This document shows positions 44,480-55,143 of a DNA stretch of 64,000 bases, one piece after another; the stretch's first letter is position 1; the number at the start of each line of letters is the position of its first letter. This DNA comes from Anaerotruncus colihominis (GTDB lineage Bacteria > Bacillota > Clostridia > Oscillospirales > Ruminococcaceae): NCBI RefSeq assembly GCF_010206195.1, contig NZ_VIQT01000009.1:223746-287745 (forward strand), in the 5' to 3' direction. Both the position numbers and the translations under genes were made by a program. Below the pieces are notes generated by a model that saw nothing but the letters and a program-made list of their open reading frames with translations, did not search any database and was not told the origin of the DNA.

Positions 44480-45690
44480 CACTCGCGTCCCTCCCGCTGC
44501 GTTTTAAAAAGATCAACTGTTTCAATGTCATCGTCAACAACATGAAGCTGACGGATACCGCGGCGGCGCGCATAGTCGGCCGACGCGTCATAGTCGTCAA
44601 ACATGCTGCTTTCCACGACAAGGCCGTTATCGGTCAGCGAACGGATATAGTTGACCGCCTGCGGCAAGTGCGCTTCGTCGGAAAACACCAGGATATCCGG
44701 CGTCTGCGGCGGCTGCTTTTCAATGACAGCAGCCGCCAGATCGGCATTGACAGCGAATCCGACTGCGGGCAGAGCTGCGCCAAAATCACTGATCAGGTTG
44801 TCATAACGCCCGCCCGACAAAACCGGCTCGCCGATGCCGTCGAAATAACCGCGGAAGATGATGCCGGTATAATATTCGATCTGATTGACAAGCCCCAGAT
44901 CGACGATTACGCTGCCTTCCAGCCCAAGCTGGCGCAGATAGTCGTAAATGGAACGCAGATAGTCAAGGCTTTCTTTCGCGCCGTTCTCATCAAAAAGCGC
45001 ATATGCCTTCTCAAAGACCTCCTCGCCGCCGAATAGGCGCGGCAGATATCGCAGCGCCTGCGCGGCGCGCGCCGTCCCAAACGGCTCGAGCAGGTCGCCG
45101 AGCGCCGAATAATTCTTTTGCTCAATACACAGGCGAATCTGTTCCTTGATTTCATCCGGCGCGTCCAGGCTGTCAATCAGCGCCTTGAAGTATCCGACAT
45201 GGCACAGCTCAATTCGAAACCGTTCCCCACCGATGTCTGAAAGTCCCGAGGCAGCCAGCTCTACAATCTCCAGATCACTGCGCAGCGCATTGGAACCGAT
45301 CAGCTCCACTCCGGTCTGAAACACCTCGTTGCGTTTACCGCGCAAATCATGCTCCACACGGTAAACATTTTCGCTGTAATAGAGGCGCAGAGGCATCGGG
45401 GACGCCGCCAGACGCGTCGCCACCAGGCGGGCGATCGGGATTGTGCAGTCCGGACGTATGACCATCAGACGGCCGCGCGTGTCGGTCAGCTTATACATAT
45501 TTTCCTGCGGAAAATGTGCGGCTGAGGAACCGAACACATCGTAAAACTCGATCGCCGGTGTGATGACCTGCCGGTAGCCGCGCGCGCGAAACATTGCGGT
45601 CAGGCGGCCGACAGCCTCCCCGCGCAAAACACATTCGTCAAACAGCAGGTCGCGGGTCCCGTCGGGCGTCACCTTGTCGTAGTATCTCAT
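44479..45690 (-). CDS. hisZ: ATP phosphoribosyltransferase regulatory subunit
   Basis: 403 residues, a histidyl-tRNA synthetase-like domain without the tRNA-binding part. PDGTRDLLFDECVLRGEAVGRL and the YYTGIIFRGY segment are typical of HisZ. It activates short HisG and gives it histidine feedback. First gene of the operon, behind its own promoter; no T-box is evident in the 90-bp upstream region. Confidence 0.93.
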   Translation of the reverse strand: MRYYDKVTPDGTRDLLFDECVLRGEAVGRLTAMFRARGYRQVITPAIEFYDVFGSSAAHFPQENMYKLTDTRGRLMVIRPDCTIPIARLVATRLAASPMPLRLYYSENVYRVEHDLRGKRNEVFQTGVELIGSNALRSDLEIVELAASGLSDIGGERFRIELCHVGYFKALIDSLDAPDEIKEQIRLCIEQKNYSALGDLLEPFGTARAAQALRYLPRLFGGEEVFEKAYALFDENGAKESLDYLRSIYDYLRQLGLEGSVIVDLGLVNQIEYYTGIIFRGYFDGIGEPVLSGGRYDNLISDFGAALPAVGFAVNADLAAAVIEKQPPQTPDILVFSDEAHLPQAVNYIRSLTDNGLVVESSMFDDYDASADYARRRGIRQLHVVDDDIETVDLFKTQREGRE

Positions 45691-45728
45691 GGAAGCCTCC
45701 TAGAAGCGGTTTACTTTATTGTGCTAAT

Positions 45729-45757
45729 ATGTTATCACAGTAAAACGAAGTTGTCAA
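45729..45757 (-). promoter_or_regulatory. Promoter of the histidine operon
   Basis: On the minus strand: TTGACA (45757-45752), 17-bp spacer, TAACAT (45734-45729). It is located just after the polC stop. Confidence 0.78.
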
Positions 45758-45780
45758 GAGCTGCAAACGCACCCTGTTTT

Positions 45781-48700
45781 TCAAAAAAACGATACCTGGG
45801 ATGTTTCCGGCAAATCACCAAGCGCGCCTGCACTGCGCAGCATTTCAATGACAGACTTGGAAACGCCAGCGCGGTTTGAAATATCGTCCGCCGAGATAAA
45901 CTGCTCGGTTTTGGCCGTCTCCCACAGGCTCCTGGCGGCCGCCTCCCCCACGCCCTTGAGCGCCATAAACGGCAGGCGGATCTTGCCGTCCTCCACCTCA
46001 TAAATACTGTAATGCGATTTATACAGATCGACCGGTAAAAAGGAATAACCCCGCGCCTGACATTCGTGGATGATCTGGAGCATGGTCAAAACACCCTCAT
46101 CCTTGGCCGTTCGCTCGTTACCCATCTGGAGCAGATTTTGTATTTTGCGCTTTGTGGCCGATTTGCCCTGCACGGCGGCCTCTGCGTCAAAATCGCCGCC
46201 GCGCACTGTAAAAATAACCGCGTAAAACGCGAGCGGATGGTAAACCTTGAACCAGCACAGGCGGATTGAAGCAATGTCATACGCCGCGGCATGTGCTTTC
46301 GGGAACATGTACTTGATTTTTAGACAGCTGTCTATATACCACTGTGGTACGCCATGTTCCTTCATAGCGGCCATGTGTTCCTCTGTAAGAAGCTTCGGCG
46401 CGTTGCCTTTACGGGTGATCTCCATGATTTTAAACGCCATCTTCGGTTCCAGCCCTTTGTGCAGCAAATATGTCATAATGCTGTCGCGTGTACCAATGAC
46501 ATTCGAAATTGTACAGACCTTATTTTTAATCAACTCCTGGGCGTTTCCCAGCCAAACATCTGTTCCGTGCGACAGGCCGGAGATTTGCAGCAGGTCGGAA
46601 AAATTTTTCGGCTGCGCTTCGATCAGCATACCGCGGACAAAATTTGTACCGAATTCCGGGATACCGAGCGTGCCGGTGTTGCAGTCGATCTCCTCCTCGG
46701 TAACGCCAAGCGCCTTGGGCGAGAGAAACAGGCTCATGACCTTCTGGTCGTTCATCGGAACGTCATTGGCGTCGATCCCGGTCATATCCTTGAGATACTT
46801 ATACATTGTCGGAACATCGTGTCCGAGCTCGTCCAGCTTGAGAATCGTATCATGCAGCGAATGGAAATCAAAGTGCGTCGTAGTAATATCAGAATTCGGA
46901 TCGTCCGCCGGCCGCTGCACCGCGGAAAAATCAAAAACCTCATGGTCGGACGGCACAACGACCATGCCGCCCGGATGCTGGCCCGTCGTGCGCTTGACGC
47001 CGGTGCATCCGATCGCGAGGCGCTCCTCCTCTGCACGCGTCATAATCAGTCCGCGCTCCTGCGCGTACTTTTTGACAAAACCGTATGCTGTTTTTTCTGC
47101 AACGGTCGAAATGGTACCGGCCTTAAATACGTGCGTCGGACCGAACAGCTCCTCCGTATACTTATGGATCTGCGCCTGATATTCACCGGAAAAGTTCAGA
47201 TCGATATCAGGCGCCTTGTCGCCGTCAAAGCCGAGAAACGTTTCAAAGGGGATGTCATGCCCATCCTGCTTGTAGGAGGTGCCGCACATTGGGCAGGCCT
47301 TTTCCGGAAGATCGAAGCCGGAACCGACCGAGCCGTCGGTGATGAACTCGCTGTAATGGCAGTTTGGGCAGTAGTAGTGCGGCGGCAAAGGATTGACCTC
47401 GGAAATGCCGGCCATCGTTGCAACAAACGACGAACCGACCGAACCACGCGAACCGACATGATAGCCCCCCTCCTCGCTTTTGGCCACCAGCTTCTGCGCG
47501 ATCATGTAAAGCACGGCAAACCCATGCTTGATGATCGATCCAAGCTCGCGCTCAAGCCGCTTGGACACAAGCTCAGGCGCTTGTCCCTGATAACCATAAA
47601 GTTCTATGGCCCTGGCGCGTGTGATGCGCTGCAAATCCTCGTCGGAGCCTGGAATAGTCGGCGTAAAGGTCCCATCCGGGATCGGCTTGATATTCTCCAC
47701 CATGTCCGCAATTAAGTTTGGGTTCTCTATGACAACCTCATGCGCCTTCTGCGCACCAAGGTATTCAAATTCCTTGAGCATCTCATCGGTTGTGCGGAAA
47801 TAAAGCGGCGCCTGCTGGTCGGCGTCGGCAAAGCCCATGCCAGCCATCAGAATCGCCCGGAATTTCGCATCGCCTGGATCCATAAAGTGGACATCACAGG
47901 TTGCGACAACTGGAATGTTCAACCGCTCTCCAAGCCGCACGACCGTCTCGTTAAATTCACGGATTGCCTGCTCGTCCGCAACCATATTGCTACGCACCAT
48001 ATATTCATTGTTTGCAACCGGCTGGATTTCCAGATAATCGTAAAAACGCGCGATGTCGCACAGGTCACTCCAGCTTTTCCCTTCCACAATCGCGCGGTAA
48101 AGCTGTCCGGCTTCACAGGCGCTTCCGATCAAAAGACCTTCCCGGTGTTCAATCAGCTTGCTTTTGGGGATACGCGGCCGTTTGGCATAATAATCAAGAT
48201 GGGAAATCGAAATCAGGCGGTAAAGGTTTTTTAACCCCGTCAGATTCTTGACCAGGATAATCTGGTGATACGTCGGCGATTTTTTGACATCGACTGCGGC
48301 GAGCGACGTGTTGATCTGTCCAATATTGCTGCATGCGCGCTCCGACTGCATCAGCTCCATCATACGTATGTAAATCCGGGCAAGCATTTCAGCGTCGTCA
48401 CAGGCGCGGTGGTGATTGAACTCGCCAAGCCCGAGATGCTTTGCAACGATATCAAGCTTATGCTTTTTCAGCTCCGGAAATAGGGAGCGCGACAGCACGA
48501 CCGTATCAATCGCAGTAAAATTGTATTCCATGCCGCACCGCCTGGCGCACTGCCGCAGAAAGCTTGTGTCAAACGGCGCGTTATGCGCTATCAGCACTGC
48601 ATTACCGCCCCCGCAGAACGCATAAAACTGACGCAGCGCCTCCCCTTCGAGCGGCGCGCCGCGCACATCGTCGTCGGTGATGCCGGTCAGCTCTGTAATC

Positions 48701-50118
48701 TTCGGCGGGATCGAACGCTCCGGGTTTACAAATGTGTTGAAGCGGTCGACGATCTCGCCGCCGCGCAGTTTCACCGCGCCGATCTCCGTGATGCGTTCAG
48801 TCGCAGCGGAAAGGCCGGTCGTCTCCAGGTCGAACACAATCATTTCGCTGTCAAACCCGCCGTGCGCATTGCCGCTGACAGCCTGGACCACGTCGTCGAC
48901 GAAATAGGCTTCAACGCCGTAGATTACCTTGATATCGCCGCCGCTTTTGCGGATCTTGGAAACTGCGTTCATACAGTCCGGAAACGCCTGCACCACGCCA
49001 TGGTCGGTGATTGCGACCGCCTTGTGCCCAAATTCGTAGGCGCGTTTAATCAGCTTGGCCGCGGGCGTTATACCGTCCATCGCCGACATGTTTGAATGCA
49101 TGTGCAGCTCCACGCGCTTTTCCTCGCAGAGATCACGTCGTGGTATTTTCTTCACAGTCGCGATACTGTCGGGCCGCATCACATTCTCACGGTCAAACCG
49201 GTCGTATTCAATCAGACCGTGCATGGCGACCGTATCGCCCTCGTGCAGTTCATCGAGCGCTTTCATCTTCTTATCAAACCGGCCGATCACCTTCGCGCAA
49301 TAAGAGCCAGTGTAGTCAGTAAAGTAGATTGATAAAATGAGCGTCTTTTCATCGCGGCTGGTACGGCGGTCAATTTTAAACACATCGCCCCATACCGTCA
49401 CATTGCCGCTTTCAATATTAACCTGTGCCATCTCCACAGGACGGCCCTTCGGCGGATTGCCGTAAAGCGTAACCATGGAACCAGGCTCAAACGGCAAATC
49501 ATGCGCGTCAAAGGAAAGGCGTGCCGCCGCTGGGATAACCGCGCTGCTCTCCGGCTTCTTTTCCGCCTGCTGCGGAGCGGGCGGCGTATACCTGATCGGT
49601 TTAGGGCGCACCTTCTCAACTGTTTCCCGATACAGCGCGCTGTCAGGCGCGACCTCAAGCACGCCGTCAAATACAATCCGCACCTCGCGCCCAAATTCCT
49701 CGCGTATAACTGCGGAAAGCTTTTGCGGGCAATGGATGCTTTCAAGGAATTCCTGCCCGCCATGCGTCAGATAGATACGCAGCGTTTCATCAACCAAATC
49801 ACAGCGGCAGCCGGTAAAGAAGCCGTTGACCGGCACGCCTTCGCTGCCAAGGCGCGCAATTAATTCCGGCAGATGCTCGCTTGAAAGCATACCGCCGTCA
49901 TAACGCGGACGAACCGCAGCGTCGTTTAAGGAAAATGCCGCTGCCAGACGGCGGCCAAGTTCAGAAAGCGCCGCATGCGGCGTCAACTCGTCCAAACCGA
50001 GCAAAACGGCCATCGACCGTTTCTGCTGGTCGATCTGCATACTGAGCACCGTCCCGCGCGCAAGCGCGCCAGACGGCAGCTCTATGTATTCGCCAAACAG
50101 TTCGATCAGGGACGCCAA
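45781..50118 (-). CDS. polC: DNA polymerase III alpha subunit, PolC type
   Basis: 1,445 residues, the replicative polymerase of low-GC Gram-positives. Domain order: N-terminal domain, OB domain (about 220-320), PHP domain start (VELHMHSNMSAMDGI near 336), inserted DnaQ-like 3'-5' exonuclease (FDLETTGLSAATERITEIGA near 425), PHP continuation, then polymerase palm (PDIDLNFSG) with a Cys4 zinc site (CPNCHYSEF...CPMCGTSY). The start is a TTG at 50118 after AAGGAGTG that lies in the end of ispG. It is the last gene of the cluster. Confidence 0.98.
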   Translation of the reverse strand: MASLIELFGEYIELPSGALARGTVLSMQIDQQKRSMAVLLGLDELTPHAALSELGRRLAAAFSLNDAAVRPRYDGGMLSSEHLPELIARLGSEGVPVNGFFTGCRCDLVDETLRIYLTHGGQEFLESIHCPQKLSAVIREEFGREVRIVFDGVLEVAPDSALYRETVEKVRPKPIRYTPPAPQQAEKKPESSAVIPAAARLSFDAHDLPFEPGSMVTLYGNPPKGRPVEMAQVNIESGNVTVWGDVFKIDRRTSRDEKTLILSIYFTDYTGSYCAKVIGRFDKKMKALDELHEGDTVAMHGLIEYDRFDRENVMRPDSIATVKKIPRRDLCEEKRVELHMHSNMSAMDGITPAAKLIKRAYEFGHKAVAITDHGVVQAFPDCMNAVSKIRKSGGDIKVIYGVEAYFVDDVVQAVSGNAHGGFDSEMIVFDLETTGLSAATERITEIGAVKLRGGEIVDRFNTFVNPERSIPPKITELTGITDDDVRGAPLEGEALRQFYAFCGGGNAVLIAHNAPFDTSFLRQCARRCGMEYNFTAIDTVVLSRSLFPELKKHKLDIVAKHLGLGEFNHHRACDDAEMLARIYIRMMELMQSERACSNIGQINTSLAAVDVKKSPTYHQIILVKNLTGLKNLYRLISISHLDYYAKRPRIPKSKLIEHREGLLIGSACEAGQLYRAIVEGKSWSDLCDIARFYDYLEIQPVANNEYMVRSNMVADEQAIREFNETVVRLGERLNIPVVATCDVHFMDPGDAKFRAILMAGMGFADADQQAPLYFRTTDEMLKEFEYLGAQKAHEVVIENPNLIADMVENIKPIPDGTFTPTIPGSDEDLQRITRARAIELYGYQGQAPELVSKRLERELGSIIKHGFAVLYMIAQKLVAKSEEGGYHVGSRGSVGSSFVATMAGISEVNPLPPHYYCPNCHYSEFITDGSVGSGFDLPEKACPMCGTSYKQDGHDIPFETFLGFDGDKAPDIDLNFSGEYQAQIHKYTEELFGPTHVFKAGTISTVAEKTAYGFVKKYAQERGLIMTRAEEERLAIGCTGVKRTTGQHPGGMVVVPSDHEVFDFSAVQRPADDPNSDITTTHFDFHSLHDTILKLDELGHDVPTMYKYLKDMTGIDANDVPMNDQKVMSLFLSPKALGVTEEEIDCNTGTLGIPEFGTNFVRGMLIEAQPKNFSDLLQISGLSHGTDVWLGNAQELIKNKVCTISNVIGTRDSIMTYLLHKGLEPKMAFKIMEITRKGNAPKLLTEEHMAAMKEHGVPQWYIDSCLKIKYMFPKAHAAAYDIASIRLCWFKVYHPLAFYAVIFTVRGGDFDAEAAVQGKSATKRKIQNLLQMGNERTAKDEGVLTMLQIIHECQARGYSFLPVDLYKSHYSIYEVEDGKIRLPFMALKGVGEAAARSLWETAKTEQFISADDISNRAGVSKSVIEMLRSAGALGDLPETSQVSFF

Positions 50119-50123
50119 ATCTT

Positions 50124-51173
50124 TTACACTCCTTCAGGCTGCATCCGCCCGATTTCTTCCAGCAGCACGTCAAGAATTTGCTCCTCCGGATATTTGCCGG
50201 CCGGCACCCCCTTTTTGAAAAGCAGCGCCTCACCGTTTCCGCCTGCAATACCGATATCAGCTTCACGCGCCTCGCCAGGTCCATTGACTGCGCACCCCAT
50301 GACAGCAACTTTGATCGGCTTGTCACAGTCCGCCAAAGCCTTCTCCACACGTCCGGCAAGCGCGATCAAATCGATCTGTGTGCGCCCGCAGGTTGGACAG
50401 GAGATGATCTCAACGCCCGTTCCCTTTCCGACAGCCTTCAGAATATCGCGCGCCGCCCTGACCTCCTCGATCGGGTCATCTGTCAGAGACACGCGAATCG
50501 TATCACCGATCCCGTCGCAAAGCAGAGAGCCTATGCCGGCCGCGGATTTAATAATCCCCATACGGCGCGTACCAGCCTCTGTTACGCCCAGGTGCAATGG
50601 GTAATCCATCTGTGCCGCCGCCAAGCGGTAAGCCGCAATCATAGTCGGAACATTGGATGATTTGATCGATATAACAATGTTGTTAAAGTCAAACCGTTCC
50701 AAAAGCTGTGCGTGATACAGTGCGCTGTCGACAAGCGCCTGCGGTGTCGGCGCGCCGTATTTGGCAAGAATCTGTTTTTCCAGGGAACCGGAATTGACGC
50801 CGATGCGAATTGGCACGCCGGCGGCCGCACACGCGTGAGCGACGGCGCGCACATGCGCGTCGCCGCCGATGTTTCCAGGATTAATACGGATTTTATCGAC
50901 ACCCGCCGCGACACAATCAAGCGCAATACGGTAATCGAAATGGATGTCAGCGACAAGCGGGATACGCACTACGTTTCGGATCTCCTCCACCAGCCGGACC
51001 GACACGCGATCAGGGACCGCTACGCGGATTATGTCGCAGCCTGCCGCCTCAAGCGCACGCGCCTGGCGAATGTTTCCTGCGATATCCGACGCAGGTACAT
51101 TGAGCATTGACTGCACCGCGATGGGCGCGTCCCCGCCGATTGTTACCGATCCAATTTGAACCGTCCTTGTCAT
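50124..51173 (-). CDS. ispG: 4-hydroxy-3-methylbut-2-en-1-yl diphosphate synthase
   Basis: 349 residues. An Fe-S enzyme of the MEP isoprenoid pathway. The three cluster Cys are in ISCPTCGRTQIDL and MGCAVNGPGEA; RINPGNIG lies in the TIM barrel. It follows dxr and rseP on the same strand, the usual Firmicutes order. Confidence 0.97.
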   Translation of the reverse strand: MTRTVQIGSVTIGGDAPIAVQSMLNVPASDIAGNIRQARALEAAGCDIIRVAVPDRVSVRLVEEIRNVVRIPLVADIHFDYRIALDCVAAGVDKIRINPGNIGGDAHVRAVAHACAAAGVPIRIGVNSGSLEKQILAKYGAPTPQALVDSALYHAQLLERFDFNNIVISIKSSNVPTMIAAYRLAAAQMDYPLHLGVTEAGTRRMGIIKSAAGIGSLLCDGIGDTIRVSLTDDPIEEVRAARDILKAVGKGTGVEIISCPTCGRTQIDLIALAGRVEKALADCDKPIKVAVMGCAVNGPGEAREADIGIAGGNGEALLFKKGVPAGKYPEEQILDVLLEEIGRMQPEGV

Positions 51174-51239
51174 GAAAGCTCCTTTTCTTCAGATCCTTTG
51201 AAATTTTAGCATTCTGCATGGATTGCTTAGGGGCTGTTT

Positions 51240-52265
51240 TTAAAAAAACCTTAGAATATCATTGAAGGTGACAACAAGCATCAACCCCATCAGAAGAATA
51301 AAACCCGCCGCATGAATGACGCTTTCATATTTTTGATTAACCGGTCTGCGAATGACCAGCTCGATCAGCAAAAACAGAAGCCGCCCACCATCGAGCGCCG
51401 GAATAGGCAGAAGGTTAAATACGCCGATGTTGACTGTAATAAACCCCACGAGCAGCAGCAGCGTCTTAATCCCGGCCGTGCTCGCCTGCCCGATCACAGT
51501 CGAAACGCCGACCGGGCCGCTCAACTCCGCGAGCGTAAAGTTACCCGTAATCAGATTGATAAACGAAAGCCAGACCTGCCGGATAATAGAAAACATCCAA
51601 AGGACCGCGTACCGCGCGCTGCCCCAGAAGGTTTTTGGCGCGATATCCACCACAAATCCCGGGTCAACGACACGTGTACCGTCCTCCATAACGGTCATAC
51701 CGAGATTAACGCCGGGCACAGAGATTCTTTGCCCGTCACGGATCACAACAAAATCAACGACCCCATCCTTGTCGCTGACGATTGAAAAGGAAATGTCGTT
51801 TGAAGTAAAGACACGGTGTCCGTTTACGCTGATAACCTTATCTCCGACACGCAGTTCCGACGCGGATGCCTGCGGACTGCGCAGCTCATAAATGATGGTT
51901 GTGGGCAAAGATGTGCGCATGGAGACAAGCACAGACAGGATCACAAATCCAAGCAACAGGTTCATCGCCGCACCGGCGCAGACAAACAAAATCCGTTTCC
52001 AGAGCCTCACGTTGCAGTACGCGCGCGGATCGGAGCTGTCCTCATCCTCTCCCTCGACCGACACATAACCGCCGATCGGCAAGGCCCGCAGCGAATATTT
52101 TGTTTCGCCGCGCGTGCGCGACCAAAGCACTGGCCCCATGCCGAGCGCAAATTCGTTGACACGCATTCCGGAAAGCTTGCCAACCGTGAAATGTCCCAGC
52201 TCATGGACAAATATCAAGAGGCCAAATACAAGGATTGCGACGATCACCTGAAAAACAATGCTCAT
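51240..52265 (-). CDS. rseP: RIP metalloprotease RseP
   Basis: 341 residues, site-2 protease family. Zinc motif HELGH in the first span, a PDZ domain (about 120-200, ELRVGDKVISVNGH), and the C-terminal NLLPIPALDGGRL with the third ligand Asp. It cuts membrane-embedded segments such as anti-sigma factors and signal-peptide remnants. Located between dxr and ispG as in Bacillus rasP. Confidence 0.95.
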   Translation of the reverse strand: MSIVFQVIVAILVFGLLIFVHELGHFTVGKLSGMRVNEFALGMGPVLWSRTRGETKYSLRALPIGGYVSVEGEDEDSSDPRAYCNVRLWKRILFVCAGAAMNLLLGFVILSVLVSMRTSLPTTIIYELRSPQASASELRVGDKVISVNGHRVFTSNDISFSIVSDKDGVVDFVVIRDGQRISVPGVNLGMTVMEDGTRVVDPGFVVDIAPKTFWGSARYAVLWMFSIIRQVWLSFINLITGNFTLAELSGPVGVSTVIGQASTAGIKTLLLLVGFITVNIGVFNLLPIPALDGGRLLFLLIELVIRRPVNQKYESVIHAAGFILLMGLMLVVTFNDILRFF

Positions 52266-52351
52266 AAATTCAAGTTCCTCACCATGCCATAGCGTCCCAC
52301 CCCGTCGGGGCGCTGTAATCAGGATGTAAAACCATCCTCTTTATAGTATTC

Positions 52352-53509
52352 TTATCTACTTTTACAATATTCCAGAACAAGCGCCCGGGCCATTTTATCC
52401 GTTTCATCGATCTCCTGTACCGTGTATTGTTCGTCGCCTTTACACGAGATTGCTTCCAGCACATGGCCTACCGCAAGCCCAATTTTTGAAAAACCAATCC
52501 TATTATCCAAAAAAAGCGCAACGGCTTGTTCATTTGCAGCATTTACGGCACAGGGATAAAGTCCGCCGCGCCGCGCCGCTTCGATGGCGTGGCGCAGACA
52601 AGCAAACGTTTCAAAATCAGGACGTTCAAAGGTCAAGGCTCCATACTCCACAAGTGATAATCTCTTGGCAGATGTTTTCATCCGGCGCGGCCAAGTCAGC
52701 GCATATTGGATTGGAACGGCCATATCTGGAGCGCCAAGCTGTGCAATGACCGCTCCATCGCAGAATTCAACCGCCGAATGGATAACGCTTTGTGGATGCA
52801 CAACGATTTCGATCTGATCCGGCGCCAATCCAAACAGCCACATCGCTTCAATGTACTCAAGCCCTTTGTTCATCAGCGTCGCGGAATCGACCGTGATTTT
52901 CGCTCCCATCGACCAATTCGGATGGCACAGGGCATCAGCCAATGAAACATGCTCGAGCTCTGCGGCGCTTTTTCCGCGAAACGGACCGCCGGAAGCGGTC
53001 AGGATGATTTTGGAAAGATCGGCGCGATTACTTCCCTGGAGCGACTGGAAGATCGCACTGTGTTCGCTGTCGACCGGCAGCAGGTCGACGCCTGTTCGGG
53101 CAACTGCCTCCATAACAAGCCGTCCGCCGGCAACAAGCGTTTCCTTGTTGGCAAGCGCAACAGTCTTTCCCGCCTCGATCGCGGCGAGTGTGGGCCGCAG
53201 GCCGACCATACCGACAACAGCGTTGCAGACGACGTCATTTTCAGACAGCGCAGCGGATTCACACATCCCATCGACGCCTGCCAAAATTCGGACCGGCAGG
53301 TCGGCCAGACGCGTTTTGATGTCTGTATATGCGTTTTTGTCCGAAACGACAACACAGCGAGGGGAAAATTCCCTCGCCTGTTGCTCAAGAAGATCAACGC
53401 TTTTGTTTGCAGCAAGAACATTGATCTGATATCCAAGTGCTTTACAGCACGCCAGCGTCTGGACACCAATCGAGCCGGTTGATCCCAGAAGCGCGATTTT
53501 CTTCGTCAA
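52352..53509 (-). CDS. dxr: 1-deoxy-D-xylulose-5-phosphate reductoisomerase
   Basis: 385 residues. Second step of the MEP pathway. NADPH motif LLGSTGSIGVQTL, substrate motifs SEHSAIFQSLQG and SGGPFRGKS, DSATLMNKGLEYIEAMWLF and VHPQSVIHS. The start is a TTG at 53509 after AAGGGGCG. It lies 23 bp downstream of cdsA. Confidence 0.97.
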   Translation of the reverse strand: MTKKIALLGSTGSIGVQTLACCKALGYQINVLAANKSVDLLEQQAREFSPRCVVVSDKNAYTDIKTRLADLPVRILAGVDGMCESAALSENDVVCNAVVGMVGLRPTLAAIEAGKTVALANKETLVAGGRLVMEAVARTGVDLLPVDSEHSAIFQSLQGSNRADLSKIILTASGGPFRGKSAAELEHVSLADALCHPNWSMGAKITVDSATLMNKGLEYIEAMWLFGLAPDQIEIVVHPQSVIHSAVEFCDGAVIAQLGAPDMAVPIQYALTWPRRMKTSAKRLSLVEYGALTFERPDFETFACLRHAIEAARRGGLYPCAVNAANEQAVALFLDNRIGFSKIGLAVGHVLEAISCKGDEQYTVQEIDETDKMARALVLEYCKSR

Positions 53510-53532
53510 AGAAACGCCCCTTTTCCATCAAA

Positions 53533-54369
53533 TTACAGATGCGCCAGCGGAAACCACCGGCTTGCCATAAAGACAAGCGGAGCCACCATCAATACACTGT
53601 CAAATCGATCCATGATTCCGCCATGTCCCGGCATGATGGAACCATAATCCTTGACCTTATACTGACGCTTGATCACAGATGCGGACAAATCCCCCACAAT
53701 ACTGAAAACAGACAGCACCGGCGTGACGATCAGAATAGCCGCATAATTCACAATAATCGGATGTCCGAGCGCAGCAGCCGCCAAGGAATAAAGCCACGCC
53801 AGCAGAAGCATCGCCGCCTCCGCAAATATAACTCCACCAACAGCGCCCTCCACGGTTTTTTTGGGGCTGATATATGGCGCGAGTTTATGCTTTCCAAACG
53901 CCCTTCCGGCAAAATAGGCGCCTGTATCGGAAAGCCATGCGCCGCCCAGCGCCATCAATACATAAAAAATACCAAGCCACATTCCATATCTGTCACGGAT
54001 ATAGACCACTGTTGTCAAAGAAAACGGAATCACCAGACAGAACAGAAAACTCATTGCAATCTGTTCGATATGAAGCTTTTCATGGAAACACAGCAGCGCA
54101 ATAAACAGCGCTGCCACATAAATATAGCAGATCGGTACGATATACCGCATGGCCCATTGCATTGGTAAAAAAGGAATCATTGCCGTAAAAAACAGCGCCG
54201 GGATGGCGACTGCCCGGCTCTTGAAGCACCCTGTCGCGGACAACAGCTCATGAACCGCTAATAATGAAATAAGTGCTATCGCTGCATTCAAAACGGCTGT
54301 ATCAAAAAAGACACAGACCATAAACAAAATTAAAAGGCCGATGCCGGATGTGATCAATCGCTGTTTCAT
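53533..54369 (-). CDS. cdsA: Phosphatidate cytidylyltransferase
   Basis: 278 residues with seven or eight spans. The Cds signature is present: SVIKRQYKVKDYGSIMPGHG followed by GIMDRFDS. It makes CDP-diacylglycerol from phosphatidic acid and CTP. The ATG at 54369 is chosen for GGAG 9 bases upstream; an upstream ATG at 54384 has no site. Confidence 0.96.
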   Translation of the reverse strand: MKQRLITSGIGLLILFMVCVFFDTAVLNAAIALISLLAVHELLSATGCFKSRAVAIPALFFTAMIPFLPMQWAMRYIVPICYIYVAALFIALLCFHEKLHIEQIAMSFLFCLVIPFSLTTVVYIRDRYGMWLGIFYVLMALGGAWLSDTGAYFAGRAFGKHKLAPYISPKKTVEGAVGGVIFAEAAMLLLAWLYSLAAAALGHPIIVNYAAILIVTPVLSVFSIVGDLSASVIKRQYKVKDYGSIMPGHGGIMDRFDSVLMVAPLVFMASRWFPLAHL

Positions 54370-54414
54370 GTTAAAGGACTCCATTCAGGTTCACACGTAG
54401 CATGAACCACTGCA

Positions 54415-55143
54415 TTACACGCCGCCGAACCGCCGGTCGCGGCTTAAAAAGGTATGAATTGCCTGGTCGAGATGTGCGGGTGTAAAGTCTGGCCACAGCA
54501 CATCCATAAACACAAACTCCGCATAGGCTGACTGCCAAAGCAAAAAATTTGAAATGCGCTGCTCACCGCTTGGGCGGATAATCAGATCCGGGTCAGGCTG
54601 TCCGGCTGTATATAGCCTCTCAGAAAACAGATGCTCATTAATCGATTCCCAATCAAGCGTTCCCTCTGAGCACTGTTTTGCAATCGCACGCGCCGCATAA
54701 ACAATTTCATCGCGCCCGCCGTAATTGAGCGCAATGTTCACATTGATCGCCGTATTGTCGGCGCTGTCACGCTCCACACGCTCGATCATTTTGCGAATAT
54801 CGTGCGAAAGCGGACCGCGTTCCCCTAAAAAACGCAGGCGTGCATTTTCATCGCGATGCTTATAGGTATCGGTTAAATAGCGGCGCAAAAGATTCATCAG
54901 CGCCTCAACCTCATCGGGCGGACGTTTCCAATTTTCCGTTGAAAACGCATAGACCGTCAGATATTTCACGCCGATCTCACGACAACGACGCGCAATCTTG
55001 CCAAAAGTATCCGCGCCCTGCCGATGGCCGGCGCTGCGCGGCAGACCGCGCTTTTTGGCCCATCGTCCATTTCCATCAAGAATGATGCCGATGTGCGCCG
55101 GCATAGAGCCGGACGGCACATCGGCAAACGGTGTGTTTGCCAT
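54415..55143 (-). CDS. uppS: Isoprenyl transferase (undecaprenyl diphosphate synthase)
   Basis: 242 residues, cis-prenyltransferase. HIGIILDGNGRWAKKRGLPR holds the catalytic Asp, and RPSGEQRISNFLLWQSAYAE the conserved C-terminal block. It makes the lipid carrier for cell-wall synthesis from products of the ispG/dxr pathway encoded in the same cluster. Confidence 0.97.
   Translation of the reverse strand: MANTPFADVPSGSMPAHIGIILDGNGRWAKKRGLPRSAGHRQGADTFGKIARRCREIGVKYLTVYAFSTENWKRPPDEVEALMNLLRRYLTDTYKHRDENARLRFLGERGPLSHDIRKMIERVERDSADNTAINVNIALNYGGRDEIVYAARAIAKQCSEGTLDWESINEHLFSERLYTAGQPDPDLIIRPSGEQRISNFLLWQSAYAEFVFMDVLWPDFTPAHLDQAIHTFLSRDRRFGGV

Noticed and set aside
45691..45780. T-box leader for the histidine operon
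   Set aside because: The 90-bp region has a promoter only 40 bp before hisZ and no room for a T-box.
46354..47715. 453-codon plus-strand frame inside polC
   Set aside because: Antisense to conserved PolC motifs; no domain and no ribosome-binding site.
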